Shown in pieces: positions 1-12,689 of a stretch of DNA of 64,000 nucleotides. The notes beneath the pieces were generated by a model. That model did not search any database. It worked only from the letters and a program-made list of their open reading frames with translations, and had not been told where the DNA came from. How positions within the stretch are numbered: the stretch's first letter is position 1; each line of letters begins with the position of its first letter. This DNA is from Prochilodus magdalenae (taxonomy: Eukaryota; Chordata; Actinopteri; Characiformes; Prochilodontidae): assembly GCA_024036415.1 (NCBI GenBank), contig JAMWET010001348.1, forward strand, positions 1 to 64,000, in the 5' to 3' direction. Position numbers and translations under genes: made by a program.

Positions 1-1135
1 AGTTTGGTCTTGCTGTTTGACCAGCAAACCAACATCAGTGCACAATATATGAAGGTTTTGCTGGTGACTAGCATACCAGCATCCACAATACGGCATTTGC
101 CAGTTTTGCTGGTGATTAGCCATGCTAGTCTGTGCTGGTCTAGAACTGGTCTAGGGTTGGTTTAGCTGGTCACCAGAGCATCATCATGCTGCTTGACAAG
201 CATACTGACATCAATACAAGACATATGCTGGTTTTGCTGGTGATTAGCTTATCAACTTTCCCTGCCACTGACTAGCATACCAGCATCCACAACACAGCAT
301 TTGCCAGTTTTGCTGGTGATTAGCCATGCTAATCTGGTCTGTGCTGGTCTAGGTTTGGTTTAGCTGGTCACCAGAGCATCATCATGCTGCTTGACCAGCA
401 TACTGGCATCGGTACACACTGTAAATTGGATTTGCTGGTGACTAGCCATGCTAGTCTGGTCTGTGCTGGTCTGAGGTTGGTTTAGCTGGTCACCAGAGCA
501 TCATCATGCTGCTTGACCAGCATACTGGCATCAATACAGGCCAAATGCTGATTTTGCTGTTGACTTGCATGTCGTTTGACTTGCATTAGCCATTCTAGTC
601 TGGGCTGTGTTGGTCTAAAACTGGTCTAGGGTTGGTTTAGCTGGTCACCAGAGCATCATCATGCTGCTTGACGAGCATCCCGGGATCAATACACGACGTA
701 TGTAGGGTATGCTGGTGACTAGCTATATTAGTCTGGTCTGTGCTGGTCTAGGTTTGGTTTAGCTGGTCACCAGAGCATCATCATGCTGTTTGACCAGCAT
801 ACTGACATCAATACACGACGTATGGTGGTTTTGCTGGTGACTAGCATATCAACTTTCACTGCTGCTGACTAGCATACCAGCATCCACAACACAGCCTTTG
901 CCAGTTTTGTTGACGATTAGCCACCTAGAGGTGGTCTAAGGTTGGTTTAGCTGGTCACCAGAGGATCATCATGTTGCTTGATCGGCATACTGGCATTGGT
1001 ACACACTGTACAGTGGCTTTGCTGGTGACTAGCCATGCTAGTCTGGTCTGTGCTGTTCTGGGGTTGGTTTAGCTTGAGAAGTATACCAACATCGATACAC
1101 CATATACAATCATTTTGCTGCTGACTAGACAACAA
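1..1135. repeat. GCTGGT-rich degenerate tandem repeat
   Basis: The core AGCTGGTCACCAGAG recurs near 164, 362, 484, 639, 761 and 949. Spacings are about 120 bp, or 155-200 bp where an extra block containing CATACCAGCATCCACAA is present. Units also share GACTAGC and ATGCTAGTCTGG. The array is cut by the window start. A related diverged block lies at 33685-33900. No coding potential is seen. Confidence 0.85.
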
Positions 1136-1598
1136 TGGTCTGTATTTCTGAATTCCAGGCTACCCTTTTATTACTTCTCCTCCTTTGATCCGTGATGACT
1201 ACATGCTGGGTAAACTGTACCAACACAGCCCCACATCTCCTACAATTCTGCTCTCTCATGCAGGAGAGGGCAAGGCTACGGCACCACGCATGCTCCTGCT
1301 CACGCCTCTTCCTCTGATGGCTGATGTGTCTGGGCCTGCAGAGCGTAGGAGAGGCGCAGCCACACTCGTTTATCGCCACCTGTCATCAGGACCCTCTTGT
1401 CCCTCTCTGCTCTGCCTGCTCGCTGCGAGCCCGGTGGTCTGAGGGAAGGCTGCGCTGCGGCTACGTGAACAAAGGTCAGCTTGTGAAGCTCCGAGACGCT
1501 TTCATCAGCATTAGAATGACTGACAAACTCCTCCACCGTGGAGGTGGAGCCATGAGGCCTTTTCGTGCGTATTGCATCCAAGCAATATACAATCAAAC

Positions 1599-1599
<1 letters not shown>
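1136..1599. other. Low-copy DNA, nothing recognised
   Basis: Short open frames occur on both strands, but none resembles a known protein or has a convincing exon structure. No repeat family is recognised. Confidence 0.4.

Positions 1600-1625
<26 letters not shown>
1600..1625. repeat. (AT)n microsatellite
   Basis: About 13 uninterrupted AT dinucleotides. Confidence 0.9.
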
Positions 1626-1630
<5 letters not shown>

Positions 1631-1670
1631 TATACATAATACACATGGCGTGTTTATTCTAAGGATTATT

Positions 1671-2110
1671 TAAGGTGGTAGTAACTTCAGGCTCCTGCAG
1701 ATGGCGCTGCATGAGGATGACGGGGTTATAAATACCTGTGGGGTGTGAGTGACGGGATCCATAGATTGGGAAGAGGTGCTACAGTGCAGGGAATGTCTCG
1801 TTCCATGTGTGGTAAACGCTCCAGAGCAGATGTTAATGATTGGCTAAAAGGAGTGACTGCATGTGGGCGTGGCCAAAGACCATAGTGTGAAGGAAGTAGC
1901 TGAATCTGCAGGTGTATGGAAGCGTACGGTCACACGGGTCTACCAGCAGTGGCTACAATCCCAGTCTACAGGGAATTCTCTGCGGAGCTGTGCCAGGGAA
2001 GGCATCCACCAAATCTGGCCCAACTGACCAATTCTATAATACCACAGTGTCTGAACACAGATGTGGCTACATCCAGAAACTTGTCCAGTCCAGACCCAAT
2101 CTAGTCCCAG
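1671..2110 (+). mobile_element. Tc1-like element, 5' fragment
   Basis: This copy matches those at 24952-25310 (plus) and 34165-34552, 43725-43931 and 63905-64000 (minus). All share GGTGGTAGTAACTTCAGG or TTAATGATTGGCTAAAAGG. The frame near 1870-2030 encodes a helix-turn-helix-like stretch (KEVAESAGVWKRTV, then RVYQQWLQSQ), typical of the N-terminal DNA-binding part of a Tc1-type transposase. The frame stops soon afterwards and no catalytic region follows, so this is a dead fragment. The 3' boundary is approximate. Confidence 0.75.
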
Positions 2111-2684
2111 CTGTTATTGGTGCTGGTGGAGGTGCTATACGCTGTTGGGTGCGTTTCAGTCACAGGGGACTCGTGTTTTGTCCAGTGAGCTTATCTGGCA
2201 TCGTATGTAGCTCTGTGATCTAGGATCACTTCCCCTCACAGGTGGAGGCCCAGCAGGTAATAACGGGTTACCTTCATAGGTAATGACTGACAGTCCGAAG
2301 GACCTCACCGTAGCCCCCAGAACAGCACAGCAGTGAAGTGCTGGCTACCCCACTGGAAAAGTGAGATGCCAGGCTCCTTCGGTTTCATACCATAGCTATT
2401 TCCTGTTGCTGTTTACTGGGAAGGCAAACAACTACCTCTGTGCATGGCATGCCTGGGCCTGTGTCCTCACTATGTGGCATCTCTCAGTGCCATTCAGGAC
2501 GCTGAGGTTTCCTGCATTGCATACAGGCATGGTGGCCTTTCCATGTATCCGTGGGAATAGCATTAATTAATAAATACATTAATAAATTAATTAATGAATT
2601 AATATTATTTTATTACAGTTATTTATTCTCTGTCTGTTTTCGTTATTATCATTTTAAGCAGCTTTATAAGTCATTTTGGTTTCT
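2111..2684. other. No gene recognised; AT-rich patch
   Basis: Low-copy sequence with a TTAATTAATAAA-rich patch at about 2560-2620, leading into the minisatellite. No domain or exon is recognised. Confidence 0.4.
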
Positions 2685-5035
2685 TCCTCCTACACTGTCA
2701 GTCAACTTCACTAAACTCCTCCTACACTGTCAGTCAACTTCACTAAACTCCTCCTACACTGTCAAACACAGTAAACTCCTCCTACACTGTCAGTCAACTT
2801 CACTAAACTCCTCCTACACTGTCAAACACAGTAAACTCCTCCTACACTGTCAGTCAACTTCACTAAACTCCTCCTACACTGTCAAACACAGTAAACTCCT
2901 CCTACACTGTCAGTCAGTCAGAGTAAACTCCTCCTACACTGTCAGTCAACTTCACTAAACTCCTCCTACACTGTCAAACACAGTAAACTCCTCCTACACT
3001 GTCAGTCAGTCAGAGTAAACTCCTCCTACACTGTCAGAGTAAACTCCTCTTACACTGTCAGTCAGAGTAAACTCCTCCTACACTGTCAGTCAACTTCACT
3101 AAACTCCTCCTACACTGTCAAACACAGTAAACTCCTCCTACACTGTCAGTCAGTCAGAGTAAACTCCTCCTACACTGTCAGAGTAAACTCCTCTTACACT
3201 GTCAGTCAGAGTAAACTCCTCCTACACTGTCAGTCAGTCAGAGTAAACTCCTCCTACACTGTCAGTCAGAGTAAACTCCTCCTACACTGTCAGAGTAAAC
3301 TCCTCTTACACTGTCAGTCAGAGTAAACTCCTCCTACACTGTCAGTCAGAGTAAACTCCTCCTACACTGTCAGTCAGTCAGAGTAAACTCCTCCTACACT
3401 GTCAGTCAACTTCACTAAACTCCTCCTACACTGTCAAACACAGTAAACTCCTCCTACACTGTCAGTCAGTCAGAGTAAACTCCTCCTACACTGTCAGTCA
3501 GAGTAAACTCCTCCTACACTGTCAGTCAGACACAGTAAACTCCTCCTACACTGTCAGTCAGAGTAAACTCCTCCTACACTGTCAGTCAGAGTAAACTCCT
3601 CCTACACTGTCAGTCAGTCAGAGTAAACTCCTCCTACACTGTCAGTCAACTTCACTAAACTCCTCCTACACTGTCAAACACAGTAAACTCCTCCTACACT
3701 GTCAGTCAGTCAGAGTAAACCCCTCCTACACTGTCAGTCAGAGTAAACTCCTTCTACACTGTCAGTCAGTCAGAGTAAACTCCTCCTACACTGTCAGTCA
3801 GAGTAAACTCCTTCTACACTGTCAGTCAGTCAGAGTAAACTCCTCCTACACTGTCAGTCAGAGTAAACTCCTCCTACACTGTCAGAGTAAACTCCTCTTA
3901 CACTGTCAGTCAGAGTAAACTCCTCCTACACTGTCAGTCAGAGTAAACTCCTCCTACACTGTCAGTCAGAGTAAACTCCTCCTACACTGTCAGTCAGAGT
4001 AAACTCCTTCTACACTGTCAGTCAGTCAGAGTAAACTCCTCCTACACTGTCAGTCAGAGTAAACTCCTCCTACACTGTCAGAGTAAACTCCTCTTACACT
4101 GTCAGTCAGAGTAAACTCCTCCTACACTGTCAGTCAGAGTAAACTCCTCCTACACTGTCAGTCAGAATAAACTCCTCCTACACTGTCAGTCAGAGTAAAC
4201 TCCTTCTACACTGTCAGTCAGAGTAAATTCCTCTTACACTGTCAGTCAGAGTAAACTCCTCTTACACTGTCAGTCAGAGTAAACTCCTCTTACACTGTCA
4301 GTCAGAGTAAACTCCTTCTACACTGTCAGTCAGAGTAAACTCCTCTTACACTGTCAGTCAGAGTAAACTCCTCTTACGCTGTCAGTCAGAGTAAACTCCT
4401 ACTACACTGTCAGTCAGAGTAAACTCCTCTTACACTGTCAGTCAGAGTAAACTCCTCCTACACTGTCAGTCAGAGTAAACTCCTTCTACACTGTCAGTCA
4501 GAGTAAACTCCTCTTACACTGTCAGTCAGAGTAAACTCCTCTTACGCTGTCAGTCAGAGTAAACTCCTCCTACACTGTCAGTCAGAGTAAACTCCTTCTA
4601 CACTGTCAGTCAGAGTAAACTCCTCTTACACTGTCAGTCAGAGTAAACTCCTCTTACGCTGTCAGTCAGAGTAAACTCCTCCTACACTGTCAGTCAGAGT
4701 AAACTCCTCTTACACTGTCAGTCAGAGTAAACTCCTCCTACACTGTCAGTCAGAGTAAACTCCTCTTACACTGTCAGTCAGAGTAAACTCCTCCTACACT
4801 GTCAGTCAGAGTAAACTCCTCTTACGCTGTCAGTCAGAGTAAACTCCTCCTACACTGTCAGTCAGAGTAAACTCCTCTTACACTGTCAGTCAGAGTAAAC
4901 TCCTCTTACACTGTCAGTCAGAGTAAACTCCTCCTACACTGTCAGTCAATCACTGTAAACTCCTCCTACACTGTCAGTCAATCATAGCAACCCCCGCCCA
5001 CAATGTCAGTCAATCGCAGTAAACTGCTCCTCACT
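2685..5035. repeat. 28-bp minisatellite, about 84 copies
   Basis: The unit is AGTAAACTCCTCCTACACTG followed by TCAGTCAG. Length variants of 24, 28 and 32 bp differ by whole GTCA blocks. A second module, TCAACTTCACTAAACTCC followed by TCAAACAC, dominates the 5' end. Base variants (CTCTTAC, CTTCTAC, TACGCTG) are grouped in stretches, which indicates local amplification. Some frames stay open only because the repeat lacks stops. Confidence 0.95.
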
Positions 5036-5317
5036 CTTAATCACTTACTGTGGAACTGTTATGACAGAGACAGAAACAACTACATGGAAACGTGTACAGG
5101 AAGCACTTAGACACCAGGTGGTTCCTAACCGTGTGACTCCACTGCTGACACATACTAATAGGTAGTTAGCAGAAATGCTGAGTTAATGTTACTGACTAAG
5201 GTCCTTTCAGCTCACCAGACAAAAACCTGTGACTCACCTGTGACTGAAACATACCTATTAACATATCATTCCTCCACCAGCACCAACAGCAACTGGACCT
5301 GGACTGGACAAGGTCCT
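5036..5317. other. No feature recognised
   Basis: Low-copy sequence following the minisatellite; no gene or repeat family recognised. Confidence 0.35.
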
Positions 5318-5405
5318 GGATGTAGCCACATCAACATTCAGATACTCTCGCATCAAAGAATCGGTCAGTGGGTCCAGGTTAGGTAGATGCCTTCCCTGGG
5401 GTGTT
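5318..5405 (-). mobile_element. Tc1-like fragment (short)
   Basis: GATGTAGCCACATCA followed by TAGATGCCTTCCCTGG matches, in inverse orientation, the Tc1-like fragment ending near 2080 and the piece at 29555-29800. It is a short internal remnant without a usable frame. Confidence 0.6.
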
Positions 5406-5729
5406 ACTGGTTGTCCCAGGTACTCCCGTGTGAGCATTATGGGATATATTACTTATGTGTGCATATAAACGTAGCATGTCCAAACGAAAGAAGCGTGAAG
5501 AGCTTGTTTTGACCTGTTGGACAGAGCTTGGTTCTAGCTAATGAAACCTGTTCTCCTCCAGTGTTCTGTGCTGATGATGATGTGAATAGACGTCAGTGTC
5601 AGACTAATGAATGAGCTTCTATTAAAGACTGGGGGACTGAGAGACACTAGAGTCTCTTCACCTACACTGAGCTGATGAAGAGTCCTGTTCCAGAAATGAT
5701 AATAGGACATTAGAGCCGTAATAAACCAT
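5406..5729. other. No feature recognised
   Basis: AT-leaning low-copy sequence between a Tc1 remnant and the 47-bp minisatellite. No open frame worth reporting. Confidence 0.35.
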
Positions 5730-7435
5730 GCTCCTGTTACTCTCCATACTTCAGTACATCTGAAGGTACATACTTTAATACTGTTACTCTCCATACTTCA
5801 GTACATCTAAAGGTACATACTTTAGTACTGTTACTCTCCATACTTAAGTACATCTGAAGGTACATACTCTAATACTGTTACTCTCCATACTTAAGTACAT
5901 CTGAAGGTACATACTTTAGTACTGTTACTCTCCATACTTAAGTACATCTGAAGGTACATACTTTAGTACTGTTACTCTCCATACTTAAGTACATCTGAAG
6001 GTACATACTTTAGTACGGTTACTCTCCATACTTAAGTACATCTGAAGGTACATACTCTAGTACTGTTACTCTCCATACTTAAGTACATCTGAAGGTACAT
6101 ACTTTAGTACTGCTACTCTCCATACTTAAGTACATCTGAAGGTACATACTTTAGTACTGTTACTCTCCATACTAAAGTACATCTGAAGGTACATACTCTA
6201 GTACTGTTACTCTCCATACTTAAGTACATCTGAAGGTACATACTTTATTACTGTTACTCTCCATACTTAAGTACATCTGAAGGTACATACTTTAGTACTG
6301 TTACTCTCCATACTTAAGTACATCCGAAGGTACATACTTTAGTACTGTTACTCTCCATACTTAAGTACATCTGAAGGTACATACTTTAGTACTGTTCCTC
6401 TCCATACTTAAGTACATCCGAAGGTACATACTTTAGTACTGTTACTCTCCATACTTAAGTACATCCGAAGGTACATACTCTAGTACTGGTACTCTCCATA
6501 CTTAAGTACATCTGAAGGTACATACTTTAGTACTGTTACTCTCCATACTTGAGTACATCTGAAGGTACATACTCTAGTACTGTTACTCTCCATACTTGAG
6601 TACATCTGAAGGTACATACTCTAGTACTGTTACTCTCCATACTTAAGTACATCTGAAGGTACATACTCTAGTACTGGTACTCTCCATACTTAAGTACATC
6701 TGAAGGTACATACTCTAGTACTGGTACTCTCCATACTTAAGTACATCTGAAGGTACATACTTTAGTACTGTTACTCTCCATACTTAAGTACATCTAAAGG
6801 TACATACTCTAGTACTGGTACTCTCCATACTTAAGTACATCTGAAGGTACATACTTTAGTACTGTTACTCTCCATACTTAAGTACATCTGAAGGGACATA
6901 CTTTAGTACTGTTACTCTCCATACTTAAGTACATCTGAGGGTACATACTTTAGTACTGTTACTCTCCATACTTAAGTACATCTGAAGGTGCATACTTTAG
7001 TACTGTTACTCTCCATACTTAAGTACATCTGAAGGTACATACTTTAGTACTGGTACTCTCCATACTAAAGTACATCTGAAGGTACATACTCTAGTACTGT
7101 TACACTCCATACTTAAGTACATCTGAAGGTACATACTTTAGTACTGCTACTCTCCATACTTAAGTACATCTGAAGGTACATACTTTAGTACTGGTACTCT
7201 CCATACTAAAGTACATCTGAAGGTACATACTCTAGTACTGGTACTCTCCATACTTAAGTACATCTAAAGGTACATACTTTTGTACTGTTACTTTCCATAC
7301 TTAAGTACATCTGAAGGTACATACTTTATTACTGTTACTCTCCATACTTAAGTACATCTGAAGGTACATACTTTAGTACTGTTACTCTCCATACTTAAGT
7401 ACATCTGAAGGTACATACTTTAGTACTGTTACTCC
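5730..7435. repeat. 47-bp minisatellite, about 36 copies
   Basis: The unit is TACTGTTACTCTCCATACTT, AAGTACATCTGAAGGTACAT, ACTTTAG. Copies are very similar; variants (ACTCTAG, CTGGTACTC, CATCCGAAGG) recur in clusters. The sequence just after the array, including TAAAGGGAGGAGCTTCT, is shared with the DNA after the 54-bp array at 36.2-36.8 kb. Confidence 0.95.
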
Positions 7436-8440
7436 AGTGGAGGTGTAAAGGGAGGAGCTTCTACTATTCTCTGCTATTCTACTACATGGTTTGTGTACTT
7501 CTGTGCACCACTGCTAGCCAAGCTGTGCCTTTGGGTGCATTTGGCCCCGAACCAAACGGGCCGCTTTCAACCATCCTCGGCTCACAAGCGTGGTCCTGTT
7601 ATGGCTGTAGTCAGGCTGTTATTGTTGTTACTGTTCTTGTAATTCCACATTTTTCCCGAGGTATTGAAACGATGACAACGCCCGCCAAATGTGGAACTTT
7701 GGTGCCTCGGTCTCTCCGGCTCTCGGTACTGGAGTGGCACATTGTGTTCTATGGTTTATTTTCTCCCGACTCTCTTTCCTCGCCTTCTTCCTCCGCCGCA
7801 TTCTCTCCCTTTTCCGTTACACGGAGCGAACAATCCTGAGAACTGAATGTGCCCTTCTTGCCCCCACCTTAGTCGGGAGGAAACAACTGTAACATTTATT
7901 TTCCTGCCTCTCTCCTGTGTTTTCATTGGTCTGGGGAGCTGGGCTGAGTGTTATGGGCTGCTTCGTGAGAGCGAGCTCACGAAGAGGCACTTCCCCACCC
8001 CCGTCCCACACAGGCATTTCAGCAGGGTGGTGCGCTGCGCTCTTTTGCCATGTCTCTTTTTTCCACCCCCACCTCCTCCTCCCTCCCCTCCATGTAAATA
8101 CTGAGGGGGCGATGACTGATCCAAGCTAATAAAAGCCCTCACGCTGCGCTAACTGCAACATTATTGTTCTTGCATTATAATTCAGTAATTCCCCTGGCAT
8201 TTACTTTTCCACCACACAGCGTCAGAAAAGGCCCAACAGGACCGCGCTTGAAAGCGGGAGCGTGTAAAGCATCAGACGTAGCATAGCTCTTGATTAATAG
8301 CGTGACTTGACAGATTAGCCGACAAAGAGCACCACATAGCATCGCCCCATGTTTGGCCTTTTTAATTTTTCTATGATTCTCCAATTCGGAGAAATCTAAT
8401 ACGATTTGTAACCCTTTAAAAGTAAAGGCTGGCTCAGATG
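7436..8440. other. Low-copy DNA, no gene recognised
   Basis: A moderately GC-rich stretch with several overlapping short open frames on both strands, none like a known protein. The first 70 bp resemble 36865-36935. An AATAAA at about 8128 has no identifiable gene upstream. Confidence 0.4.
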
Positions 8441-10780
8441 GTTCTAGATAGGGATGTATGATGGTACTGGTACTGGGTAACGGGCAATTTCACATCCAAC
8501 CACTCGCAATGACTGTGTTTATGCCTTAATCACAATGCAGGACTTTAATTTTGAGGATTTGACCTTTAGAAATGAAGGATGGCTCTGTTGGTTCTGGGTA
8601 GGGATGTTTCGATAATGATACCAATATTGGGTATCGGGCCAATTTCACATCCAGCCACTCGCAATGACTTGTTTACACCTTAATCACTGAATTCAGAAAC
8701 ATTCTAAGAATTGCACTTTAAAAACGAAGGTTGGCCGGGATGATTCTAGGTAGGGATGTGTCGATATTGGTACTGGTACTGGGTTTCGGGCCAATTTCAC
8801 ACCAAACCACGCGCAATGACTTTGCTAACACTAATACCATGAAGCTATTCAGGAAGTCTAGAAAATCAATGGAATAACTCGGCTGGCTCAGATGGTTCTA
8901 GGCAGGGATGGTACTAGACCGGTAATAACTCTTTACGAACAAATGTCGGCTCTGTTGGTTCTGGGTAGGGATGTTTTGATAATGATACCAATATTGGGTA
9001 TCGGGCCAATTTCACATCAAACAACTCACAGTTACTTTGTTTTAGCTTTAACCACTGAATTCTGAAAAATTCTAAGAATTGCACTTTAAAAATAAAGGTT
9101 GGCCGGGATGGTTCTAGGTAGGGATGTGTCGATATTGAAACTGGTACTGGGTATCGGGCCAATTTCACATCAAGCCACTCACAATGACTTTGTTTACATC
9201 TTAACCACTAAATTATGCACGTTAGTTATGAAGTCTGAAAAATCACAGGAATAACACAGAAAAAAAAAGTTGGCTCAGTTGGTTCTATGTAGGGATGTTT
9301 CGATAAAGATACCGGTATTGGGTATCGGGATCAATATTCACATCAAACGACTCGCTATGATTGTGTTTATTCTGTAATCACTGAATAATGCAGGAATAAA
9401 AATCAGAGAATTTAACCTTTAGAAATGAGGGATGGCTTGGCTGGTTCTAGGTAGGGATGTTTAGATACCAGTATTGGATATTTGGCCAATTTCACCTCCA
9501 ACCACTCGTGAAGACTTCGCTTACGTTATAACCGGTGAACTATCCAGGCATTGTAAAAATAATGGTTGGCTAAGTTGGTTCTAGGCTCTAGATCTATCAA
9601 TACTGGTACCTGTACAGGCCAAATTCACATCAAACTACTCGCAGTTACTTTGTTTATGCCTTAACCACTGAATTCTGAAAAATCATAAGAATTACACTTT
9701 AAAAATGAAGGGTTGGCTGGGATGGTTCTAGGTATCAGTATATGTATACCAGTACTGATATGGGGTGTCAGGCCAAAATTCACATCAAGCCAGTTGCGAT
9801 GGCTTTGCAATTGCTTTGACTATTAAAAAATTACAGGAATTCTGTAAAATCATAGGAGTTTCCTTTTAAAATAAAGGGCTGGCTTGGTCGGTTCCAAGTA
9901 GGGGTGTATCAATACTGATATTGGGATTTGGTATCTGGCCAATTTCACATCCAACCACTCGCGATGACTGTGTTTACTCTTTAACCGCTGACTTACGTAA
10001 GAAATCTGAAAAATCTGAGGAATCACCCTTTAGAAATAATGGTTGGCTCAGAGGGTTCTGGGTAGGGATGCTTTGATACCACATCACATCAAACCAGTTG
10101 CAATTACTTTGCCTTTGATTTAATCGTAAAAAAATTGCAGGAATTCTGTGAAATCTGAGGAATTACCCTTTAAAAACGAAGGTTAGCTCGAATGGTTCTT
10201 GGTAGGCATGCATCAATACCAGTACCGATATAGGGTGTCAGGCCAATTTCATATCAAACCACTCGCAATGACTTTATCATATATATAGTTTAACCACTGA
10301 AGTATGCAGGAATTCTGTAAAATTATAGGAATTCCCCTTTAATAACAATGGCTGTGCTTCGATACCAATGCTGGTGCTGGGTGTCAGGCCAATTTCATAT
10401 CAAACCAGTTGCAATTACTTTGCCTTTGCTTTAATCATTAAAAAAAAATCAGGAATTCTGTGAAATCTGAGGAATTCCCCTTTAAAAATTAAGGTTAGCT
10501 CGAATGGTTCTTGGTAGGGTGCCTCAATACCAGTACCGGTATGGGGTGTCAGGCCAATTTCATATTAAACCACTCGCAATGACTTCATCATATATAGTCT
10601 AAGTACTGAAGTATGCAGGAATTCTGTCAAATCTGAGGAATTACACTTTAAACAAAGGTCGGCTTGGATGGCTCTGAGTAGGGATGCTTTGATACCAATA
10701 CTGGTGATGGGTGTCAGACCAATTTCACATCAAACTAGTTTCAATTACTTTGCCTTTGCTTTAATCGTAAAAAAAATTGC
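8441..10780. repeat. Degenerate ~155-bp tandem repeat, left part
   Basis: About 15 diverged units, each with a TAGGGATG..GATACCAGTACTGG-like segment, a GGCCAATTTCACATCAAAC segment, an ACTCGCAATGACTTTG segment, and a GGTTGGCT..GATGGTTCTAGG segment. Successive GGCCAATTTCACA motifs lie about 134-172 bp apart, with one gap of 214 bp. The array resumes at 11409. Confidence 0.85.
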
Positions 10781-11408
10781 ACTCCACTTATTATTCTAAA
10801 TTAGAAGCACCTGTTTGAGGTCGTTAGCTGCATAAAGACACCTGTCCACCCCACACAATCAGTAAGACTCCAACTACTAACATGGCTAGGACCAAAGAGC
10901 TGTCCAAAGACACCAGAGACAAAACTGTTGACCTCCACAAGGCTGGAAAGGGCTACGGGGCGATTGCCAAGCAGCTTGGTGAAGAAAGATCAACCGTTGG
11001 AGGAATTATTAGAAAATGAAAAAAGGTAAACATGACTGTCCATCTCTTTTGGACTGGGGCTCCACGCAAGATCTCACCTGGTGGCGTATCAATGATCCTA
11101 AGAAAGGTGAGGAATCAGCCCAGAACTACACGGGAGGAGCTGGTCAATGACCTGAAGAGAGCTGGCACCACTGTTTCCAAGGTTACTGTGGGTAATACAC
11201 TAAGACGTCATAGTTTAAAGTCATGCATGGCACGGAAGGTTCCCCTGCTTAAATCAACACACGTCCGGGCCCGTCTTAAGTTTGCCCATGACCTTTTGGA
11301 TGATCCAGAGGAGTCATGGGAGAAAGTTCTGTGGTCAGATGGTCTTAATTCCACTCGCCGTGTTTGGAGGACGAAGAATGATGAGTACCATCCCAAAAAC
11401 ACTATCCC
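10781..11408 (+). mobile_element. Tc1-like transposon fragment inside the 155-bp repeat
   Basis: This is a fragment of a Tc1-type DNA transposon lacking both terminal inverted repeats. It has about 100 bp of 5' leader (including CATAAAGACACCTGTCCACC) followed by a broken transposase frame. It belongs to a different Tc1 subfamily from the copies at 16, 24, 30, 38 and 60 kb. It is bounded by near-identical 18-19-bp direct repeats (10762-10780 and 11409-11426), TAATCGTAAAAAAATTGC with one A more on the left. Confidence 0.85.
10882..11408 (+). pseudogene. Tc1-like transposase, broken and truncated
   Basis: The frame starts [18 protein letters not shown] and continues with the paired helix-turn-helix region of Tc1 transposases ([17 protein letters not shown]). 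A TGA stop interrupts it at about 11017. It then continues through [31 protein letters not shown] and [10 protein letters not shown] deletion of roughly 20 bp follows directly after WSD, removing residues around the first catalytic aspartate, and the copy ends at NTIPN before the GGG motif and the second and third catalytic acids. In autonomous relatives the protein is about 340 residues; this copy cannot be active. Confidence 0.85.
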
Positions 11409-11780
11409 TAATCGTAAAAAAATTGCGGGAATTCTGTGAAATCTGAGGAATTCCCCAATTAAAAACAATGGTTGGCTTGGATGGCTCTAGGTAGGGATGC
11501 ATCAATACCAGTACTGATATGGGGTGTCAGGCCAATTTCATATCAAACCAGTTGCGATGGCTTTGCAATTGCTTTAACTATTCAAAAATGACAGGAATTC
11601 TATAAAATCAGAGGAATTTAATAATAAGGGTTGGCTCAGAGGGTTCTGGGTAGGGATGCTTTGATACCACATCACATCAAACCAGTTGCAATTACTTTGC
11701 CTTTGCTTTAATCATAAAAAATCGCAAAGGTCGGCTTGGATGGCTCTAGATAGGGATGCATCGATACTGATACCGCTGGA
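11409..11780. repeat. Degenerate ~155-bp tandem repeat, right part
   Basis: Continuation of the array interrupted at 10781: two to three further units with GGCCAATTTCATATCAAACC and GGTTGGCT..GATGGCTCTAGG motifs. Confidence 0.8.
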
Positions 11781-12689
11781 GTGCTGCTGTTTCACATACC
11801 AACCTCCCTCTCCCTAATGCCCACGCAAACCGAACCACCTAAAATGAACTTCCATCTAGGCTTAAACCTAAACCCAACTCTCCTCTTTACCCGATTGCCT
11901 ACAGAGATCCGCGGAGCCGTTTCCAAACCGTGAGAGTCTTCTAAATCTATAATCGCACAAGCCTCAAGCTAAAACGTGTGTATCATCATCATCATCATCA
12001 TGTCTTTGTTCTCTCCGAGCCCCTCCCACCTTTCCCTTGTTAACCGTAGCCATAACACTTTTCACGCTGTCAGCTGTCATTAAAGTCGGGCGGATCTCAA
12101 TTGAACCACGGCTAAATTATTTTGTTACCTGTTATTAAATCGGGAGGTTCCTCTGAACTGGGCCTGAACCTGTCCGGAGTGCGTGTTGATGAAGTGGGAA
12201 TTCTAACAAGGAGCGAAAGCACATTCTCAGAAACATAACATGGCCCCGGTCCCTCTCGCTCATCTCGGATCTGTCGCCAGCTGGAGCCTCTCAGTGCAGA
12301 CGAGCTTTCCAATTGATACAGTGTGATCTTCCGCTTAGGCTGGGGCCAACCGTCTCCACCCATTCCGAACCTTTTGCCGGTTTTCCTTAAACAAGCCAGG
12401 ATGCTTGCAGTGGTGTGAAATGTTATCTCCCAATCTTGGATTTGTGTACGTTTTCCCCATTGTTCAGCGCCAGCCCTAATAGGTTTGACACAGAAAGCAC
12501 CTCACCGCAAACCCAGCTCCTCTGGGAAAAACAGAACGGAACTCGGAATGTTTTAAAGGACCTGTAATCTAATTTTCCTTGCATTTTTATAAATAAAGTT
12601 CGGACTGTACCACGAAACGTAGCTCCAGTTTCAAAACATACAGTTCCTACAGTTTATGTAACTACAAAAACAGCCCATTTTATGCTCCA
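11781..12689. other. Low-copy DNA with a short CAT microsatellite
   Basis: A (CAT)n tract lies at about 11982-12001. The rest is low-copy. An 83-codon minus-strand frame at 12112-12363 resembles nothing known. A conserved non-coding element is possible but cannot be shown here. Confidence 0.4.

Noticed and set aside
2685..5035. CRISPR-like array (28-bp repeats)
   Set aside because: Units are directly tandem with no unique spacers, and the genome is vertebrate.
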